Positions 56,783-64,000 of a stretch of 64,000 nucleotides of DNA are shown here, piece by piece. The stretch spans positions 1 through 64,000 of the forward strand of contig JAFQJA010000005.1 in NCBI GenBank assembly GCA_017397315.1, given 5' to 3'. The position numbers were made by a program, and so were the translations under genes. The notes under the pieces were generated by a model that did not search any database, was not told the DNA's origin, and saw only the letters and a list, made by a program, of their open reading frames with translations. Every line of letters begins with the position of its first letter. Position 1 is the first letter of the stretch. This stretch comes from Clostridia bacterium. Lineage in GTDB: Bacteria; Bacillota; Clostridia; Monoglobales; Firm-18.

Positions 56783-57061
56783 TTAGGGTAACAGAAGCTA
56801 TCTGAACCTCGATTTTCAAAGGTTAATTTTGGCCTCTGCCGCGTTAAAATACTCGGTAATCCATCAGGATTACCTGCGTTTTTACCTTGCATAGTCATAA
56901 AATTTCCTCTTTGAAAATTCTTCGACCTTAAATCGATGGAATTTCGAGGAGATTTTTGTGCGGAAGATGCAGCAAGGCTAACGCCTTGCAAAGATGACAA
57001 GCCGAAATACACCGAAATTACGCGGTTTAAGGCGTGGTTCGGATAGTTCCTGTCACCCTAG
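56783..57061. mobile_element. Small inverted-repeat element between rpoA and rplQ
   Basis: The two ends are 26-bp imperfect inverted repeats (21 of 26 match): TTAGGGTAACAGAAGCTATC... at 56783 and ...GGATAGTTCCTGTCACCCTAG at 57061. Inside are further hairpins (GGTAATCC-ATCA-GGATTACC; GCAAGGC-TAAC-GCCTTGC). It holds no convincing gene and no transposase. It starts 2-3 bp after the rpoA stop and ends 24 bp before rplQ. It looks like a MITE or other non-autonomous repeat; a target-site duplication was not clear. Confidence 0.6.
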
Positions 57062-57063
57062 GA

Positions 57064-58014
57064 TTATTCTTCCTCTTTAGCTAAATCCATATCAAAACTA
57101 TGAAGTTTCTGGATAACCTCTTCCAATGATTTTCTTCCAAGGTTTCTAACCTTCATCATTTCATCCTCGGTTTTGTTTGTCAAGTCTTCAACAGTATTGA
57201 TACCGGCTCTCTTAAGACAGTTGTATGAACGAACTGACAAGTCGAGTTCTTCAATCGTCATTTCAAGAACTTTCTCTTTCTTTGAATCCTCTTTTTCAAT
57301 CATAACTTCGGTGTTTCTTGCTCTGTCTGTAAGGTCAATAAACAGGTTTAAGTGCTCACTCATAATTTTAGCACCTAATGATACCGCCTCTTCAGGAGTA
57401 ATAGTACCGTCAGTCCACACATCAAGTGTTAATTTATCATAATCGGTAACTTGACCTACACGAGTATTGTCAACAGTGTAGTTCACCTTGCGCACCGGTG
57501 AGAACAATGAGTCTACCGGTATGTTGCCGATTATGCCCTGATTTGTAGTTCTGTTCTTTTCGGCTGATACATAACCTCTGCCATGATTAATAACAATTTC
57601 CATATATAATTTTGCATCTTCATTAAGTGTAGCGATATGCAAATCTCCGTTTAAGATTTCAACATCAGCATCCGCTTTGATGTGTCTTGCACATACCTCT
57701 CCTGCACCCTCAGCTTCAATATATAGCACTTTAGGTCCGTCGCTGTATAGTTTTGCATTAAGATTTTTAATGTTTAAAACTATTTCGGTAACATCTTCTT
57801 TAACTCCGGGTATTGTTGAAAACTCGTGCAACACGCCGTCAATTTTAATAGAAGATACCGCTACACCAGGCAATGATGAAAGTAATATTCTTCTCAGTGA
57901 GTTACCAAGCGTCATACCGTAACCACGCTCTAAAGGTTCTACTTCAAATCTGCCATAATCCCCTCGAGGACTTAATTCAACACATTCTACTTTTGGTTTT
58001 TCTATTTCAATCAT
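57064..58014 (-). CDS. rpoA: RNA polymerase alpha subunit
   Basis: 316 residues: an N-terminal dimerisation domain ([20 protein letters not shown]-like start, [16 protein letters not shown]) and a C-terminal DNA/activator-binding domain ([32 protein letters not shown]). Normal length and position after rpsD. ATG after AGGAGGG. Confidence 0.99.
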   Translation of the reverse strand: MIEIEKPKVECVELSPRGDYGRFEVEPLERGYGMTLGNSLRRILLSSLPGVAVSSIKIDGVLHEFSTIPGVKEDVTEIVLNIKNLNAKLYSDGPKVLYIEAEGAGEVCARHIKADADVEILNGDLHIATLNEDAKLYMEIVINHGRGYVSAEKNRTTNQGIIGNIPVDSLFSPVRKVNYTVDNTRVGQVTDYDKLTLDVWTDGTITPEEAVSLGAKIMSEHLNLFIDLTDRARNTEVMIEKEDSKKEKVLEMTIEELDLSVRSYNCLKRAGINTVEDLTNKTEDEMMKVRNLGRKSLEEVIQKLHSFDMDLAKEEE

Positions 58015-58077
58015 TAAATAACCCTCCTTGCCGTAATTAAAATTTGAAACAAATGTAATATATTACGGGAGTAATTA

Positions 58078-58704
58078 TTACTTAGAGTACAACTCGACGA
58101 TAAGATGCTCTTCAATCGGCAAATCAATATCATCTCTTGCTGCCTCTGCTAAAACTTTAGCAGTTAAGGTGTTTTTGTCTAAATCAAGCCACTTCGGAAC
58201 TGCACGCGAAGCAGTAACTTCAAGCACATCCTTAATTTTTGCACTGCTTTGGCTTCCTTCTTTGATTGCAATAACATCACCGGGTTTTACCAAGTATGAA
58301 GGAATGTTCACCTTCTTACCGTTAACTGTAAAATGACCGTGTAAAACCAACTGTCTTGATTCTGGTCTTGATGTACCAAAACCCAATCTGTAAATAACAT
58401 TATCAAGTCTGCTTTCCAAAATTGATAACAAGTTTTCACCTGTTACACCGGCTTTTTTGTTAGCCATTTCGAAATATTTAGCGAACTGACTTTCCAAAAC
58501 TCCGTAGTAACGACGAGCTTTCTGCTTTTCTCTTAACTGCATACCGTATCCGGATAGTTTCTTTCTGCCCTGACCGTGTTGACCGGGTGCATAGTTGCGT
58601 TTGTTGATACCGCATTTAGCAGTATAGCATCTCTCGCCTTTCAAATATAATTTCTCGCCCTCTCGTCTGCAAAGTCTGCAAACAGGACCTGTATATCTTG
58701 CCAT
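58078..58704 (-). CDS. rpsD: Ribosomal protein S4 (zinc-binding form)
   Basis: A 208-residue primary assembly protein. The N terminus has a CxxC...C...C zinc-type site (C9, C12, C26, C31), marking the C+ form; the S4 RNA-binding domain follows ([20 protein letters not shown]). In alpha operons S4 often represses its own operon. It is 63 bp before rpoA. Confidence 0.99.
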   Translation of the reverse strand: MARYTGPVCRLCRREGEKLYLKGERCYTAKCGINKRNYAPGQHGQGRKKLSGYGMQLREKQKARRYYGVLESQFAKYFEMANKKAGVTGENLLSILESRLDNVIYRLGFGTSRPESRQLVLHGHFTVNGKKVNIPSYLVKPGDVIAIKEGSQSSAKIKDVLEVTASRAVPKWLDLDKNTLTAKVLAEAARDDIDLPIEEHLIVELYSK

Positions 58705-58732
58705 TTCTCGTTACACCTCCTATAATTAAAAA

Positions 58733-59125
58733 TCAAACACGACGCCTTTTCGGTGGACGGCAACCGTTGTGGGGAATTGGAGTTACATCTTTAATCATAT
58801 TAACTTCAAGACCTGCTGCCTGTAATGCACGGATTGCAGCTTCACGGCCTGCACCCGGACCTTTTACATAAACTTCTACCGTTTTCATACCGTGTTCCAT
58901 TGCTGCTTTTGCAGCAGTTTCTGCCGCCATTTGTGCAGCAAAGGGTGTGCTTTTCTTTGAACCTCTGAAGCCCAAACCACCTGCACTTGCCCATGATATA
59001 GCATTACCTGCTGTATCTGTGATTGTAACAAGTGTATTGTTAAAAGTACTGCGGATATGAGCCGCACCTTTTTCTATATTTTTGCGTTCTCTTCTTCTGC
59101 CTGTTCTTCTTGTTGTTTTTGCCAT
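58733..59125 (-). CDS. rpsK: Ribosomal protein S11
   Basis: A 130-residue platform protein ([40 protein letters not shown]-terminal [18 protein letters not shown]). Normal length; 28 bp before rpsD. Confidence 0.99.
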   Translation of the reverse strand: MAKTTRRTGRRRERKNIEKGAAHIRSTFNNTLVTITDTAGNAISWASAGGLGFRGSKKSTPFAAQMAAETAAKAAMEHGMKTVEVYVKGPGAGREAAIRALQAAGLEVNMIKDVTPIPHNGCRPPKRRRV

Positions 59126-59157
59126 TTGCGTAAATCCCTCCTTTTTAAGAAATGTTA

Positions 59158-59526
59158 TTATTTCTTCTTATTAGCCATTGTACGCTTAGGACCTTTTCTG
59201 GTTCTTGCGTTTGTTTTAGTTTTCTGACCTCTTACAGGTAATCCTTTTCTGTGTCTGATACCACGGTAGCAACCGATTTCCTGCAAACGCTTAATATCAA
59301 GCGCTACTTCACGACGAAGGTCGCCTTCAACTGTGTATTCTTTGTCTATAATATCACGAATTTTACCAACCTCGTCATCTGTTAAGTCTTTGACTCTGGT
59401 GTCGGGATTAATGCCTGCAGTTTCCAAAATCTTGATTGCACTGCTTTTGCCGATACCGAAAACATAAGTTAATCCTATTTCAATACGCTTTTCTTTTGGT
59501 AAGTCTACTCCTGCTATTCTTGCCAT
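59158..59526 (-). CDS. rpsM: Ribosomal protein S13
   Basis: A 122-residue head protein ([39 protein letters not shown]; basic end). It is preceded by a leader of about 150 bp after rpmJ that contains short complementary segments (AACCA...TGGTT; CCGCT...AGCGG) but no gene. Confidence 0.99.
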   Translation of the reverse strand: MARIAGVDLPKEKRIEIGLTYVFGIGKSSAIKILETAGINPDTRVKDLTDDEVGKIRDIIDKEYTVEGDLRREVALDIKRLQEIGCYRGIRHRKGLPVRGQKTKTNARTRKGPKRTMANKKK

Positions 59527-59679
59527 TTTAACAAATTCACCTCCATTAATTTGAAGCCGTCTGTTTTATAAATCCGCTGTTATCTCATTGCTTAGCGGGC
59601 ACAAACCACCGCACAAGGATGGTTGTTTCTGCCACACTCTGCATTGTCAGCCGCAATAACAGTGGGTTTTAAAAACTTA

Positions 59680-59793
59680 TCAGCCTTGTCTCTGTTTGTG
59701 TTTTGGATTCTCACAAATTACCATTATTTTGCCTTTTCTCTTAATTATCTTGCATTTTTCGCACATCTTCTTAACTGATGGCCTTACTTTCAT
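59680..59793 (-). CDS. rpmJ: Ribosomal protein L36 (zinc-finger form)
   Basis: A 37-residue protein, [20 protein letters not shown] at the start and [10 protein letters not shown] at the end, with the Cys3His zinc motif of the C+ form. ATG at 59793; ribosome site GGAGG upstream. Follows infA. Confidence 0.95.
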   Translation of the reverse strand: MKVRPSVKKMCEKCKIIKRKGKIMVICENPKHKQRQG

Positions 59794-59839
59794 TTTTATA
59801 CACCTCCGTATAATTAAAACGCCTGATTATATAAATTGA

Positions 59840-60058
59840 TCATTTCCCACGCCATGTTATACGCCCTTTTGTTAAATCATAAGGAGACATTTCAACTGTA
59901 ACCTTATCGCCAGGTAATATTCGTATAAAATGCATACGCAGTTTTCCCGAAATATGAGCCAATATTTGATGCTTGTTCTCCAGCTCAACTTTAAACATCG
60001 CATTAGGCAATGCTTCTACAACTGTACCTTCAAGTTCTAAAACATCATCTTTTGCCAT
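59840..60058 (-). CDS. infA: Translation initiation factor IF-1
   Basis: A 72-residue S1/OB-fold factor ([40 protein letters not shown]). Normal size; 2 bp after the KOW-domain gene. Confidence 0.99.
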   Translation of the reverse strand: MAKDDVLELEGTVVEALPNAMFKVELENKHQILAHISGKLRMHFIRILPGDKVTVEMSPYDLTKGRITWRGK

Positions 60059-60060
60059 TG

Positions 60061-60330
60061 TTACTCCTCCTTTTGATTGTATTCAAAAAGTTCTCGCCTA
60101 AGTTCAGTATTGGTTACCTTTTCCCCATCATTAAGTTTTCTGCTTATAAACTCGGAAAAGCCAAAACCGCACTCAATGTGTTTTATCTTTTTTCGTTTGG
60201 GCTTGTCAGTCTTTCTGCCCTTACCATCGCATATATTTACATACTCACCGTCAACTGACATTACAACAAAATATGTTCCTTTGTCTCGTCCGGCTTTTGA
60301 ATAAATAATACTCCCGGGTCCAACCTCCAA
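60061..60330 (-). CDS. KOW-domain RNA-binding protein (L14e-like)
   Basis: An 89-residue protein with the KOW pattern [19 protein letters not shown] and [14 protein letters not shown]. In Clostridia and Bacilli this gene lies between map and infA, as here; likely ribosome- or RNA-binding. TTG start after AGAGGTG (7 nt). Confidence 0.88.
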   Translation of the reverse strand: MEVGPGSIIYSKAGRDKGTYFVVMSVDGEYVNICDGKGRKTDKPKRKKIKHIECGFGFSEFISRKLNDGEKVTNTELRRELFEYNQKEE

Positions 60331-60360
60331 AACTTTTCACCTCTTACACCTTTTGGCGAT

Positions 60361-61107
60361 TTATTCAACCGTCAGCAATACAGGGCTTGATTTAGTTACT
60401 GCAATCGTATGCTCGTAATGTGCAGACATCTTGCCGTCGGCAGTTATTACCGTCCAGCCGTCTTTTAGTCTTTTTACATCACATGATCCTGCATTAACCA
60501 TCGGCTCAACTGCAAGTGTCATTCCACTGTACAGTCTTGCACCTCTTCCTGCCTTGCCATGGTTGGGAACTTCTGGGTCTTCGTGAAGATTTTTCCCCAC
60601 TCCATGCCCTACATAATCTTTTACTACTGAAAATCCGTTTTGTTCAACATAAGTTTGAACTCCATTGGATATATCAGACACTCTGTTTCCAGCACAAGCG
60701 AATTTAATTCCCTCGTAAAAACTTTGTTTTGTTACTTCTATTAGTCTCTTTGCTTCCGCAGACACCTCGCCGCACGGGTATGTCGCCGCACTGTCGCTAT
60801 GGTATCCGTCTAAATACACTCCTATATCCACACTTACTATATCTCCCGTTTTAATTGTCTGTTTTCCGGGTATTCCGTGTATTACCACATCATTTACCGA
60901 AACACAGATACTTTTAGGGTAGCCCGAGTAGTTTAGGAATGACGGAGCAGCACCTTTAGACTTAATAAATTCATAGGCAAGTCTGTCTAACTCCTCTGTA
61001 GTTATTCCGTCGCAGATGTTTTCTGCAACCAATCTGTGAGTAAGAGCGTTAATATGCCCTGCCCTTCTCATTTTGTCAATCTCGGAAACTGATTTAATGC
61101 TAATCAT
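60361..61107 (-). CDS. map: Methionine aminopeptidase, type I
   Basis: 248 residues; removes the N-terminal Met of nascent proteins. Metal ligands visible in DIGVYLDGYHSDSA, GHGVGKNLHEDPEVPN, EPMV and YEHTIAVT. Overlaps the adk stop by 4 bp, so translationally coupled. Confidence 0.98.
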   Translation of the reverse strand: MISIKSVSEIDKMRRAGHINALTHRLVAENICDGITTEELDRLAYEFIKSKGAAPSFLNYSGYPKSICVSVNDVVIHGIPGKQTIKTGDIVSVDIGVYLDGYHSDSAATYPCGEVSAEAKRLIEVTKQSFYEGIKFACAGNRVSDISNGVQTYVEQNGFSVVKDYVGHGVGKNLHEDPEVPNHGKAGRGARLYSGMTLAVEPMVNAGSCDVKRLKDGWTVITADGKMSAHYEHTIAVTKSSPVLLTVE

Positions 61108-61745
61108 AATTGAATGCCCAATGCCTTTAACACAGACTTTGTTGTATCTTCTACCGCATCTTCTGATTTTACTTTAACAACTTTGTCAGCATAATAATCT
61201 ATAACCGGGGCGGTAGTTTCAGCATAAATTTCCAATCTTTTTTTTATGGTTTCCGGATTGTCGTCATCTCTTGTAACAAGAGGTGCTCCGCAAACATCAC
61301 ATTTGTCTCCGCTTTTTGACGGTTTATCTGTTATGTGATATGTTGCAGGACATTCACTGCACACTCTTCTTCCTGCAAGGCGTTTTATAATCACATCACG
61401 GTCAGCATCAATCATCAAAACAACATCTGTTTTAATACCGGCTTTTTCCATTGCCTTGGCTTGTTCCAAAGTTCTTGGAAAACCGTCTAAAATGTAACCG
61501 TTTTTGCAGTCATCCTGTGCAACTCTGTCTAACACCACATTAATTATTGTATTATCAGGTACTAATTTCCCGTCGTTAATATACATCGCTGCTTCTTTAC
61601 CGACTTCTGTACCTTTTGCAATAGCCTCACGAAGCATTGCACCTGTTGAAATTGCTGGTATTTTAAGTGCTTTTTCCAAAATTTCTGATTGTGTGCCTTT
61701 CCCGCTTCCGGGTGCACCCATAATTAACATTTTCAACTGCTTCAC
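61104..61745 (-). CDS. adk: Adenylate kinase with zinc-type lid
   Basis: 213 residues. P-loop GAPGSGKGT at 10-18; LID domain with four cysteines C129, C132, C149 and C152, the zinc form common in Gram-positives. Balances ATP, ADP and AMP. A hairpin (GGCAAAAGT/ACTTTTGCC, 61770-61796) lies in the secY-adk gap. Confidence 0.98.
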   Translation of the reverse strand: MKQLKMLIMGAPGSGKGTQSEILEKALKIPAISTGAMLREAIAKGTEVGKEAAMYINDGKLVPDNTIINVVLDRVAQDDCKNGYILDGFPRTLEQAKAMEKAGIKTDVVLMIDADRDVIIKRLAGRRVCSECPATYHITDKPSKSGDKCDVCGAPLVTRDDDNPETIKKRLEIYAETTAPVIDYYADKVVKVKSEDAVEDTTKSVLKALGIQL

Positions 61746-61812
61746 TCTCCTATTACATTATAGGCGACAGGCAAAAGTCAAATCGAAACTTTTGCCGCAG
61801 ACCTGACAAATA

Positions 61813-63093
61813 TTATTCTAAAAATCCTTTATAGTGTCGCATAATCATTTGAGTTTCCATTGCCTTAACTGTTTCTAATGCAACACCTACAACGATTAGA
61901 AGTGAAGTACCTCCAATGCTGATGTTGATGCCTGCAAACTGAGACATAAATATAGGCAATACTGCTACCAAACCTAAGAATACAGCGCCAACTATTGTAA
62001 TTCTTGATAACACTTTGTTGATAAAATCACTTGTTGTTCTTCCCGGTCTGATGCCCGGAATGAACCCACCGTTCTTCTTCATATTGTTAGCCATTTCAAT
62101 AGGATTGAACTGGATAGCTGTATAAAAATATGTGAAGAACAATATTAACAAGAAGTATAGGATACCGTATATCCAATGTGTGGGTGTGAATGCTTTTAAT
62201 ATTGCACCCCAGAAGCCGGTTACCTTAGTAATGTCTGCACCAAAGAATCCTGCTATAGTTGATGGGAACGCCAAAATACTCATAGCAAAGATAATAGGCA
62301 TAACACCTGCTGAAGCAACTTTAATCGGGATTGAAGTGCTCTGTCCGCCATACATTTTACGGCCTACAACTCTCTTTGAATACTGAACAGGAATTTTTCT
62401 TTCAGCATTAGTCATTGAAACAACGAATGCTACAATTACGATTGCAACAATCAATAAAACGATTGTTGTAAACACATTTAAAACCTTCGCTTTATTATAT
62501 TCAATCAAAGTCTGAACAAGTTGTGGTCCGCGTGATACGATACCGCCAAAAATCAACAATGATATACCATTTCCAATACCCTTTTCATTAATCTGCTCAC
62601 CAAGCCACATTAGAAAAGCTGTACCTGCTGTAAATGATAAAATAATTGTCAAACCGGCAATAAAACTGCTGTCTGTTACTGCATGGTGGTTATTTTTCAA
62701 AGTGAAGTACAAACCTGTAGCCTGAACAAGACCCAACACAACAGTCAAATATCTTGACCACTGTGCAATCTTCTTTCTGCCTTCTTCGCCTTCTTTTGAA
62801 ATACGCTCCAATGCCGGGATTGCAACTGTTAAAAGTTGCATAATAATTGATGAATTGATATATGGTGAAATACTCATTGCAAAGATTGTTGCCTGCTCAA
62901 AGGCTCCGCCTGAGAAGACATTCATAAAATCAAGCAACGATGTACCGGTTAGCATTTGTGCTACTGCCGCTCTGTCTAAAAACGGAACAGGAACAAATGA
63001 ACCGAAACGGAAAATTATAAGCATTCCTATGGTGTATAATATTTTTTTCCTTAAATCAGGAATTTTCCATGCGTTAGCAATAGTCTGAAACAT
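61813..63093 (-). CDS. secY: Protein translocase subunit SecY
   Basis: 426 residues, ten transmembrane helices forming the export channel (KILYTIGMLIIFRFGSFVPV; NGISLLIFGGI; NAERKIPVQYSKR). Normal length; 1 bp after rplO, before adk, the standard spc order. Confidence 0.99.
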   Translation of the reverse strand: MFQTIANAWKIPDLRKKILYTIGMLIIFRFGSFVPVPFLDRAAVAQMLTGTSLLDFMNVFSGGAFEQATIFAMSISPYINSSIIMQLLTVAIPALERISKEGEEGRKKIAQWSRYLTVVLGLVQATGLYFTLKNNHHAVTDSSFIAGLTIILSFTAGTAFLMWLGEQINEKGIGNGISLLIFGGIVSRGPQLVQTLIEYNKAKVLNVFTTIVLLIVAIVIVAFVVSMTNAERKIPVQYSKRVVGRKMYGGQSTSIPIKVASAGVMPIIFAMSILAFPSTIAGFFGADITKVTGFWGAILKAFTPTHWIYGILYFLLILFFTYFYTAIQFNPIEMANNMKKNGGFIPGIRPGRTTSDFINKVLSRITIVGAVFLGLVAVLPIFMSQFAGINISIGGTSLLIVVGVALETVKAMETQMIMRHYKGFLE

Positions 63094-63094
63094 A

Positions 63095-63535
63095 TTATAT
63101 CACCTCTGCCTTTCCTCCGGCTTTTTCGATTTTTTCCTGAGCGGTTTTTGTAAATCTTGTAGCCTTAACAGTAAGTGCTTTTGTGAGTTCACCTCTACCA
63201 AGTATAACAACTCCGTCGCATACTTTTGAAATAACTCCTGTTTCTAACAACAATTCCGCTGTTACCTCAGTGTTTTCTTCAAATCTTTCAAGCACTTCTA
63301 CATTAATTGATACATATTTTTTAGCAAATATATTTGTAAATCCGCGTTTAGGCAATCTTCTGTATAAAGGCATCTGACCGCCTTCAAATCCGGGACGAAC
63401 TCCGCCGCCGCTTCTGGCATTTTGACCTTTGTGCCCTTTACCTGCTGTTTTGCCGTTGCCTGACGCATGTCCTCTACCTTTTCTTTTTGGGTATTTTTTT
63501 GAACCTTCAGCTGGTGACAATTCACATAATTTCAT
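63095..63535 (-). CDS. rplO: Ribosomal protein L15
   Basis: A 146-residue large-subunit protein with the Gly-rich N-terminal segment [20 protein letters not shown] and [20 protein letters not shown]. It ends KAGGKAEVI. Confidence 0.99.
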   Translation of the reverse strand: MKLCELSPAEGSKKYPKRKGRGHASGNGKTAGKGHKGQNARSGGGVRPGFEGGQMPLYRRLPKRGFTNIFAKKYVSINVEVLERFEENTEVTAELLLETGVISKVCDGVVILGRGELTKALTVKATRFTKTAQEKIEKAGGKAEVI

Positions 63536-63563
63536 TTTGTCCCACCTCCTTTTATGATTTCAA

Positions 63564-63746
63564 TTATAACTCCTCAACTGTTACTAAGTGCCTTACCTTA
63601 GCAATCATACCTCTAATCTGAGGATTATCCTTATGCTCTGCTACGCTTCTGATTTTGTGCAAACCTAAAGCTTTAACAGTTGCTATTTGATTTTCCTTGC
63701 AACCAATTGTGCTTTTTGCAAGTGTAATTTTTAGTGTTTTAGCCAC
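63564..63746 (-). CDS. rpmD: Ribosomal protein L30
   Basis: A 60-residue protein ([35 protein letters not shown]). It lies between rpsE and rplO. Confidence 0.98.
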   Translation of the reverse strand: MAKTLKITLAKSTIGCKENQIATVKALGLHKIRSVAEHKDNPQIRGMIAKVRHLVTVEEL

Positions 63747-63758
63747 GATAAACCCTCC

Positions 63759-64000
63759 TTATAAAGCTGCTTCCTCGTTAGTTTTACCACGGTAAACCTG
63801 TGTATCGCTGATACCACGAGTCTGTGCAACTGTTGCAACATCACGAAGTGAAGCAAGACCATCAATTGTAGCGCTTACTACATTTCGTGCATTGTTAGAA
63901 CGCAATGATTTTGTACGGATATCTCTGATGCCTGCAAGTTCGATAACAGCACGCGCTGCACCGCCTGCGATAACACCGGTACCTTCTTTAGCCGGTTTTA
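63759..64000 (-). CDS. rpsE: Ribosomal protein S5, 5' part outside the window
   Basis: The C-terminal 80 residues are visible: [20 protein letters not shown], then [17 protein letters not shown] and the end [12 protein letters not shown]. The gene continues past 64000. Confidence 0.95.
   Translation of the reverse strand, partial: KPAKEGTGVIAGGAARAVIELAGIRDIRTKSLRSNNARNVVSATIDGLASLRDVATVAQTRGISDTQVYRGKTNEEAAL

Noticed and set aside
56725-57012. 95-codon open frame across the rpoA-rplQ repeat
   Set aside because: It overlaps the rplQ start, lies within an inverted-repeat element and shows no recognisable protein family; the frame is probably incidental.
59527-59679. Extra gene between rpsM and rpmJ
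   Set aside because: Only the leader with weak complementary segments is present; no frame has a ribosome site.

Overview
The window is chromosomal DNA from a low-GC, spore-forming, probably anaerobic member of the Clostridia. Evidence for this is the spoIIAA-spoIIAB-sigF operon, an intact sigK, the cortex-lytic enzyme gene sleB, a walRK-type two-component system, Gram-positive str and spc/alpha ribosomal operons, a flavodiiron oxygen-reducing protein, S-layer-homology and dockerin/cohesin surface proteins, strong Shine-Dalgarno sites and frequent TTG/GTG starts. No rRNA, tRNA, CRISPR array or insertion sequence was seen.

Layout. 1-2442: the 5' part of a secreted cohesin/InlB-repeat surface protein. 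2590-6201: an operon of an IscU/NifU-like scaffold, a GGGtGRT-family protein, a Cys-rich 74-residue protein and a SulP anion transporter; as far as I know the first three have no established joint function. 6303-7790: a shortened amidohydrolase and, divergently, a Cu/Zn-SOD-like protein. 8010-20388 (minus): rpoB, rpoC, an L7Ae-like gene, rpsL, rpsG, fusA, tuf. 20654-26662: a flavodiiron protein behind an exactly duplicated promoter, two half-size chromate-type transporters, a sugar kinase-like gene, and rdgB-walK. 26716-31003 (minus): a LysM/G5/M23 hydrolase, walR, a CLC transporter and sigK; a WalR-box-like site sits upstream of this group. 31145-34313: a DUF421/DUF4363 pair and, divergently, the spoIIA operon and sleB. 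34552-41686 (minus): a dockerin protein, a cohesin-SLH anchor and a giant Ig-like protein. 41842-47706 (minus): MATE, aldo/keto reductase, two-component system and HtrA. 47933-51545 (minus): a dehydrogenase, a split transketolase and an unknown protein. 51702-56278: malic enzyme, a tiny Cys-rich protein, a DtxR-like regulator, a Na/Pi cotransporter and a NagD-type phosphatase. 56418-64000 (minus): the 3' part of the spc/alpha operon, from rpsE to rplQ, with a roughly 280-bp repeat-like insert between rpoA and rplQ.

Most notable points: (a) a cohesin/dockerin surface system with no visible enzymes; (b) the uncharacterised scaffold-GGGtGRT-Cys-SulP operon; (c) an exact 71-bp tandem duplication that doubles a promoter; (d) a 102-bp inverted dispersed repeat with a flipped hairpin loop, both copies lying between convergent genes; (e) a small inverted-repeat element inside the alpha operon; (f) a perfect WalR-box-like direct repeat before the M23-walR operon; (g) matching AC-N17-CATATTATGTA promoter-like sequences before the SOD-like gene and the tiny Cys-rich gene, suggesting mother-cell sporulation control. 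All assignments come from reading the sequence and from family knowledge; no database search was possible.
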